A DNA stretch of 64,000 nt from Isoptericola luteus (GTDB lineage Bacteria; Actinomycetota; Actinomycetes; Actinomycetales; Cellulomonadaceae): contig NZ_JAIXCQ010000013.1 in NCBI RefSeq assembly GCF_020297055.1, positions 40,306-104,305 on the forward strand, written 5' to 3'. A program made the position numbers and the translations under genes. The notes below the pieces were generated by a model that was not told where the DNA came from, ran no database searches, and saw nothing but the letters and a program-made list of their open reading frames with translations. The first letter of the stretch is position 1. Every line of letters starts with the position of its first letter. Shown here piece after piece: positions 59,702 through 64,000 of the stretch.

Positions 59702-61341
59702 CCGACACGTCCGGGCGCGCCCCGGTGATCCCGCTGGTGGACCTTGGCGGCAGGTCCGCATGGAGCGTGCTCCCGCCGCTCATCCTCGGGTTCTTCATGA
59801 TCATGGTCGACACGACCATCGTGAACATCGCGATCCCGACCCTCACCGAGCAGTTCTCCGCGTCGCTCATCGAGGTGGGCTGGGTGAACAGCGCCTACCT
59901 GCTGTCGTACGCGGTGCTGATGCTGCTCGCCGGGCGGTTGGGGGACCGGTACGGGCAGAAGGCCGTGTTCATCGTCGGGCTCGTCGTGTTCACGGTCTTC
60001 TCGTTCCTGTGCGGGTTCTCCGGGAACATCGGCTCGGCGCCCGAGATCGGGTGGCTCATCGCGTTCCGCGTGCTGCAGGGCGTGGGCGCGGCGCTGATGA
60101 CGCCGCAGACGATGTCGATGATCACGCGCGTCTTCCCGGCCAGGCAGCGCGGGGCCGCGCTGGGGCTGTGGGGCGCGACGGCGGGCGTGGCGACGATCGC
60201 CGGACCGCTCCTCGGCGGCGTCTTCGTCGAGACCGTCGGCTGGGAGTGGATCTTCTACGTGAACATCCCGGTGGGGGTCGCGGCGCTCTGGTTCTCCGTC
60301 ACCCGGCTGCCGCACCTGCCCTCGCACGGCACGACGCTCGACCCCCTGGGCGTCGTGCTGTCGCTCGTGGGTCTGGGCGCCGTCGTGTTCGGCCTGCAGG
60401 AGGGGGAGAACTACGACTGGGGGCAGATCTGGGGCCCGGTGACGGTGTGGAGCCTCATCGGTGCCGGACTGCTGGTGATGGTGGCGTTCGTGGCCTGGCA
60501 GTACCGGATGGGGGCGGACGCGCTGCTGCCGCTCCGGCTGTTCCGGTCGCGGAACTTCTCGCTGGCCAACGTCGACGGCATGGTCGTGACCTTCGCGATG
60601 ATCGGGATCTTCTTCCCGCTGACGATCTACCTGCAGTCGATCCTGGGCCTGACGCCGATCCAGGCGGCGCTCGTGATGATGCCGGGCTCGTTGGTGTCCG
60701 GGGTGGTCGCCCCGATCGCGGGGAGGCTGTCGGACCGGGTGCCGGCCAAGTGGGTGGTCGCCGCCGGGTTCACGGGGATCGCCGGGTCCGTGGTGTGGCT
60801 CGCGGCCGTCCTCGACCCCGCCCTGTCCCCGTGGGTGCTGGTCTGGCCGATGGCGCTGTTCGGGGTCGGGACCGGCCTGACGTTCTCGCCGTTGTCGAAC
60901 CTCGCGACCTCCGGCCTCGACGCCCGCACCGCCGGCGCCGGCGCAGGGGCGTTCAACACCAACCGGCAGGTGGGCGGCGTCATCGGGTCGGCGGTGGTCG
61001 TCGCCGCGTTGTCCTCACGGTTGTCCGTGACGGTGCCCGCGGCCGCGCAGGAGCTCGCGACCAGCCTGCCCCAGCAGTACCGGCAGTCGTTCGTCGACGG
61101 CATCACGCGGGCGAGCGGAGACCTCGGCACCACGGCCACCGGGTCCGTCCAGCTGCCCGACGGGGTGCCCGCGGACATCGCCGAGCAGGTCGGAGCCGCA
61201 GCGCAGCAGGCCTTCGTCGCCGGGTTCGCCGACGCTGCGGCGCAGACGTTGTTGCTGGTGGGGGCGGTGCTGGTCATCGGCATCGTGTGCGCGGCGCTCA
61301 TGTCCGCGACGCAGCACCACGAGGACGTCGAACCAGTCTGA
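59698..61341 (+). CDS. DHA2-family MFS multidrug exporter (EmrB/QacA-like)
   Basis: A 547-aa transporter with 14 helices. Motif D1 is FFMIMVDTTIVNIAIPTL, motif A is LAGRLGDRYGQK, and motif C (antiporter) is in GATAGVATIAGPLLGG-type sequence (AGPLLGG). The large extracytoplasmic loop before the last helix (TSLPQQYRQSFVDGITRASG onward) is typical of the group. It pumps lipophilic drugs out with protons. Coupled to the WYL regulator. The stop is followed after 16 nt by the first of two 50-nt palindromes. Confidence 0.95.
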   Translation: MTDTSGRAPVIPLVDLGGRSAWSVLPPLILGFFMIMVDTTIVNIAIPTLTEQFSASLIEVGWVNSAYLLSYAVLMLLAGRLGDRYGQKAVFIVGLVVFTVFSFLCGFSGNIGSAPEIGWLIAFRVLQGVGAALMTPQTMSMITRVFPARQRGAALGLWGATAGVATIAGPLLGGVFVETVGWEWIFYVNIPVGVAALWFSVTRLPHLPSHGTTLDPLGVVLSLVGLGAVVFGLQEGENYDWGQIWGPVTVWSLIGAGLLVMVAFVAWQYRMGADALLPLRLFRSRNFSLANVDGMVVTFAMIGIFFPLTIYLQSILGLTPIQAALVMMPGSLVSGVVAPIAGRLSDRVPAKWVVAAGFTGIAGSVVWLAAVLDPALSPWVLVWPMALFGVGTGLTFSPLSNLATSGLDARTAGAGAGAFNTNRQVGGVIGSAVVVAALSSRLSVTVPAAAQELATSLPQQYRQSFVDGITRASGDLGTTATGSVQLPDGVPADIAEQVGAAAQQAFVAGFADAAAQTLLLVGAVLVIGIVCAALMSATQHHEDVEPV

Positions 61342-61357
61342 GCGCCCCTCCCTGCGC

Positions 61358-61407
61358 GAGTTGTCAGGTTCACGTTGATCGGAACGTGCACGTGGTCCTG
61401 ACAACTG
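61358..61407. repeat. 50-nt intergenic palindrome, family copy 4
   Basis: Begins gagttgtcaggttcacg and ends gtggtcctgacaactg. The loop cggaac is the reverse complement of the gttccg loop of copies 1 and 2, so it lies in opposite orientation. It starts 16 nt after the DHA2 exporter stop. Confidence 0.9.
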
Positions 61408-61418
61408 CTGGGCGTCGG

Positions 61419-61468
61419 GAGTTGTCAGGACCACGTTGATAGGAACGTGCACGTGGTCCTGACAACTC
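61419..61468. repeat. 50-nt intergenic palindrome, family copy 5
   Basis: Begins gagttgtcaggaccacgt and ends gtggtcctgacaactc, with an 18-bp perfect outer stem and loop aggaac. In tandem with copy 4, 11 nt apart, the same spacing as between copies 2 and 3. Confidence 0.92.
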
Positions 61469-61522
61469 GCGTGGGGCTTCTCGTCCACAGGACGTTCCGA
61501 CACGATCGCGTCAGATCCCCTA

Positions 61523-61554
61523 GTGTCTCCACGTTGTCGTGTCTCCACGTTGTC
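61523..61554. repeat. 16-bp tandem duplication in the leader of the DUF6318 gene
   Basis: gtgtctccacgttgtc occurs twice back to back (61523-61538, 61539-61554). TAGTGT at 61521-61526, a possible -10, overlaps the first copy, so the duplication would lengthen the 5' leader. Confidence 0.7.
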
Positions 61555-61577
61555 GTCGTCGACCGAAAGCATCCCGT

Positions 61578-62180
61578 ATGCCTCGCGCAACGCTCGCCGC
61601 CACTGCCGTCGGCCTCGCCGCGGTCCTGCTCCTCGCAGGCTGCGGCCTGGACGGACCCGAACCGCCGCCCGCCGCGTCGGAGTCCACGACGCCGGGGCCA
61701 TCACTCTCCGCGTCACCGTCCGTGTCGCCGAGTCCCACGTCGACGGTCGCCCCGCCCGAGCGCCCGGCGGAGATGGACGACGACGGTGCCGCAGGTGCCG
61801 AGGCTGCGGCGGTGTACTTCAAGTTGCTCGATCCGTACATCATGAAGACGGGCGACACTGCCGAGTGGGAGGCGATGTCTCACAAGACGTGCCAGACCTG
61901 TGCCAACAGGCTCGAGCAGTCGCGCGAGATTGCCCAGAATGGGGACAAGTTTCACGGCGGTGAAACTCATGTACGCACTCTGCAAACTTACGAACAGGAT
62001 CCTTCAACGGGGATCTGGCCGATTGATCTTCAAGTAACAACGGGTGCCGTTGAGATTACCGATCCCGCTGGTGAAACAGTCTTCTCGTACGAGAAGGTCA
62101 CTTATTCGATCCGAATCGAGATGTCACGGGTTGGCGAGGACTGGGCCGTCGTCGGAGTCTCCAACCTTGACGAGGAGTGA
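61578..62180 (+). CDS. DUF6318-family lipoprotein
   Basis: A 200-aa lipid-anchored exported protein. Signal with lipobox LLLAGC (Cys about residue 22), a Pro/Ser/Thr-rich spacer (SASPSVSPSPTSTVAPPERP) and a C-terminal domain starting EAAAVYFKLLDPYIMKTGDT, with a CxxC pair (HKTCQTCANRL) typical of DUF6318. Function unknown. The first part has the usual high GC, but from about 61840 the codon use becomes AT-richer and remains so into the next gene. Start ATG 61578. Confidence 0.85.
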   Translation: MPRATLAATAVGLAAVLLLAGCGLDGPEPPPAASESTTPGPSLSASPSVSPSPTSTVAPPERPAEMDDDGAAGAEAAAVYFKLLDPYIMKTGDTAEWEAMSHKTCQTCANRLEQSREIAQNGDKFHGGETHVRTLQTYEQDPSTGIWPIDLQVTTGAVEITDPAGETVFSYEKVTYSIRIEMSRVGEDWAVVGVSNLDEE

Positions 62181-62182
62181 CC

Positions 62183-63148
62183 ATGTTGAAGATGGGTGCA
62201 GTCTTCATGATTTCGGGAGCGCTCCTTCTTGGGTCCTCGAACGATCGCACATATGATGCCGATGTTGATGACGTCGACGACACTGCTACAGCGACCGCAA
62301 TCGGCTCGTCGAACGCCCAGCATCAGAATGATCAGGATGATTCGTCTCAGGCAGGTCCTGAAGATAAGTACGTCCGGGTCGACGCGGTCACGTGCTTGCA
62401 GCTGAACGACACGAACTATCTGCAGGACATCGTGGATGCGCCGGGGGCTTGTGATGCGGGCGAGGCCGGCTTCATGGCGGACCCGGACTGTGACGAGTAC
62501 TGGTTGGCGCCGTTGTGGGTCCAGCGGGTCCGTGACGACGGGGGCTACGGCGCGCCCGAGCAGCTTTCTGACGGGCAGTGTGTGACTCCGGCGGACCTGG
62601 CGGTGGAGGCGGCGCGGGAGTTCGCGGTGATGAAGGTCCCGACGCCGCCGGTGACGGTGCAGGGCGGTGAGCCGATGCTCGTCAACGTGCACTACCCGGC
62701 CTACACGACGGCTGAGCCGCAGGAGCTCGAGGCCGTGCTGTTGGACGTGCCGGTGGTGATCCGGGCGGATCCGGCGCAGTTCGTGTGGGACTTCGACGAC
62801 CCGTACTCGGCCGGTGGCGGCACGTTGACCACGACGGAGCCGGGGCGGGCGTGGAGCGAGGGTGATCCGTTGCCGGACGCGTCCTGGGTGGGGCACACGT
62901 ACAGCCGGCTGGGGGAGCCGGGCACGGACGTGGGGACTGCTGTCGACGCGGAGGGGGACGTCTACCGTTCCGGGATCGAGGTCTCGTTGACCACGACGTG
63001 GCGGGGCAGCTTCCGCATCCAGGGCAGCAGCACGTGGACTGCGATCGAGGGCACCATCACGACCACCAGTACGACCGCTCCCGCGACGGTCACCGAAGCG
63101 CGCACCCGCCTGGTCTGCGAGGACCTCCACGGCAACGACGTCTGCTGA
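62183..63148 (+). CDS. Exported PKD-like hypothetical protein
   Basis: A 321-aa protein. A weak signal segment (KMGAVFMISGALLLG) is followed by an Asp/Gln-rich stretch (YDADVDDVDDTATATAIG), then a domain with paired cysteines (CDAGEAGFMADPDCDEYWLA) and a beta-rich region VVIRADPAQFVWDFDDPYS and WVGHTYSRLGEPG that looks like a PKD-type fold. Commonly found after DUF6318 lipoproteins in Cellulomonas-like genomes. The ATG at 62183 (gaggag site) is preferred over the GTG at 62177 that overlaps the upstream stop. The first 160 nt are AT-rich relative to the rest. Confidence 0.78.
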   Translation: MLKMGAVFMISGALLLGSSNDRTYDADVDDVDDTATATAIGSSNAQHQNDQDDSSQAGPEDKYVRVDAVTCLQLNDTNYLQDIVDAPGACDAGEAGFMADPDCDEYWLAPLWVQRVRDDGGYGAPEQLSDGQCVTPADLAVEAAREFAVMKVPTPPVTVQGGEPMLVNVHYPAYTTAEPQELEAVLLDVPVVIRADPAQFVWDFDDPYSAGGGTLTTTEPGRAWSEGDPLPDASWVGHTYSRLGEPGTDVGTAVDAEGDVYRSGIEVSLTTTWRGSFRIQGSSTWTAIEGTITTTSTTAPATVTEARTRLVCEDLHGNDVC

Positions 63149-63153
63149 CCCTC

Positions 63154-63203
63154 GCCGTGTCAGGGCCTCGACCACCGGAAGGTCCACGTCGTCCTGACAG
63201 CTC
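63154..63203. repeat. 50-nt intergenic palindrome, family copy 6 (most divergent)
   Basis: Contains tgtcagg near the left end and gtcctgacagctc at the right, with loop cggaag. The arm register matches copies 4 and 5 and the length is exactly 50 nt. It starts 5 nt after the stop of the PKD-like gene. Confidence 0.78.
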
Positions 63204-63482
63204 GCGGCACTGCCCGGGCGGTCGTCACGGGCACCCTCGGAGACTGCCCACAGGGTGAGCCCGCGTCTCGCGCTATGGTCGGACGGCTCTCGCGTTCACA
63301 GTGCGTGGCGAGTGAAGGTGTGGTGAACGTGAATACCTGGGCGCTGGCGCGTGTTGGCACCACCGGGTCGGGCGGGGCAGTATCGACGGCGCCTCTCCAG
63401 ACCGTGCACCCGGCACGGCCGACCGCGCCGCGTCGGCGGCGCCACAGACGATGCAATCGTGAGACGGGACGACGACGAAGAT

Positions 63483-64000
63483 ATGAACGATCTGCTGTAC
63501 GTGAACGGTGGTACTCCGCTCGAGGGCACGATTACGGTGCGCGGGGCGAAGAACTTCGTGTCCAAGGCGATGGTGGCGTCGTTGTTGGGTGAGTCGGCCA
63601 GTGTGTTGCGTAATGTGCCGCAGATTCGTGATGTGGGTGTGGTCACGGGTTTGTTGGAGCTGCATGGTGTGACGGTGGCGTCGGATCCGGGTGCGGGGAC
63701 GTTGGTGCTGGATCCGTCGAACGTGGAGTCGGCGCATGTGGCGGATATTGATGCGCATGCGGGGTCGAGCCGGATCCCGATTCTGTTCTGTGGTCCGTTG
63801 CTGCACCGGTTGGGGGAGGCGTTCATCCCGGATCTGGGTGGGTGTCGGATCGGGGATCGGCCGATCAACTACCACCTGGACATCTTGCGGCAGTTCGGTG
63901 CGGTGGTGGACAAGCTGCCGAACGGGATTCATCTGCGGGCGCCGCGGCGGTTGCAGGGGACGAAGATCGCGTTGCCGTATCCGTCGGTGGGTGCCACGGA
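63483..64000 (+). CDS. murA: UDP-N-acetylglucosamine 1-carboxyvinyltransferase (3' end outside window)
   Basis: The first committed enzyme of peptidoglycan synthesis, transferring enolpyruvate from PEP to UDP-GlcNAc. 172 residues are visible. Substrate-binding Lys23-Asn24 (RGAKNFVSKAM) and the PEP-loop Cys121 (GGCRIGDRP) are present. This is the residue alkylated by fosfomycin, whereas mycobacterial MurA has Asp there. ATG 63483 is used; an in-frame GTG at 63459 with GACGAT at -12 to -7 is an alternative. Third-position T is frequent here (ggt, gat, cgt), unlike most of the window. The 280 bp upstream after the palindrome hold no other gene. Confidence 0.95.
   Translation, partial: MNDLLYVNGGTPLEGTITVRGAKNFVSKAMVASLLGESASVLRNVPQIRDVGVVTGLLELHGVTVASDPGAGTLVLDPSNVESAHVADIDAHAGSSRIPILFCGPLLHRLGEAFIPDLGGCRIGDRPINYHLDILRQFGAVVDKLPNGIHLRAPRRLQGTKIALPYPSVGAT

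Overview
The window comes from a high-GC actinomycete, most likely of the order Micrococcales near Cellulosimicrobium, Isoptericola, Jonesia or Cellulomonas. The reasons are the strong C/G third-position codon use, many GTG starts, NdgR-type IclR next to leuCD, compact chitin-type AA10 monooxygenases fused to CBM5/12 modules, and many starts with no Shine-Dalgarno but a TANNNT box 7-13 nt upstream (leaderless transcripts). Taxonomy is inferred, not proven.

Layout. 0-12.5 kb: a DUF3516 helicase cut by the window edge, a tandem pair of secreted AA10 LPMOs, an APH-type kinase, an EamA exporter divergent from a CGNR zinc-finger regulator, a 3-methyladenine-glycosylase-like protein divergent from PhzF, a DUF418-like membrane protein, a methyltransferase, and FAH and NUDIX hydrolases. 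12.5-22.7 kb is a core block: gltX-HAD, YeiH divergent from LysR, tRNA-Gln, two identical tRNA-Glu, a PH-domain membrane protein, IclR (NdgR-like) and leuC-leuD. 22.7-25.7 kb: LLM oxidoreductase, rnhA, lpdA. 25.7-37.0 kb looks like an accessory island: tyrosine integrase, AbiEi/AbiEii toxin-antitoxin pair with a 34-bp operator, excisionase, zeta-toxin/HTH pair, a pRiA4b ORF-3 protein, an exonuclease, several unknowns and gene remnants. It ends near a rearrangement junction where two truncated genes meet at about 37.04 kb.

37.6-45.2 kb, minus strand: alcohol dehydrogenase, Tat-exported amine oxidase, N5-(carboxyethyl)ornithine synthase-like dehydrogenase, CocE/NonD hydrolase and ATP-grasp ligase. 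The last four form a candidate small-molecule (opine or dipeptide-like) locus. 45.4-48.9 kb, plus strand: manganese catalase, then a four-gene overlapping operon (frameshifted lipoprotein, a 30-residue membrane peptide, DUF6766, APC permease). 48.8-53.5 kb, minus strand: three paralogous P47/OrfX-like TULIP proteins, each with a hydrophobic Gly/Ala-rich C-terminal module. These resemble the accessory proteins of clostridial neurotoxin clusters, here with no recognisable toxin, and are the most unusual system in the window. 53.9-61.3 kb: M15 peptidase, MFS, a TIGR01777 epimerase divergent from TetR, a VOC protein divergent from a WYL regulator, and a DHA2 exporter. 61.5-64 kb: DUF6318 lipoprotein, a PKD-like exported protein, and murA running off the window.

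Two features cut across the window. One is a family of six 50-nt intergenic pseudo-palindromes placed 5-16 nt (or one copy further on) after plus-strand stop codons. The other is a set of inverted-repeat operators at or beside the starts of regulator-controlled genes (IclR, MarR, TetR, WYL, AbiE, HTH antitoxin).
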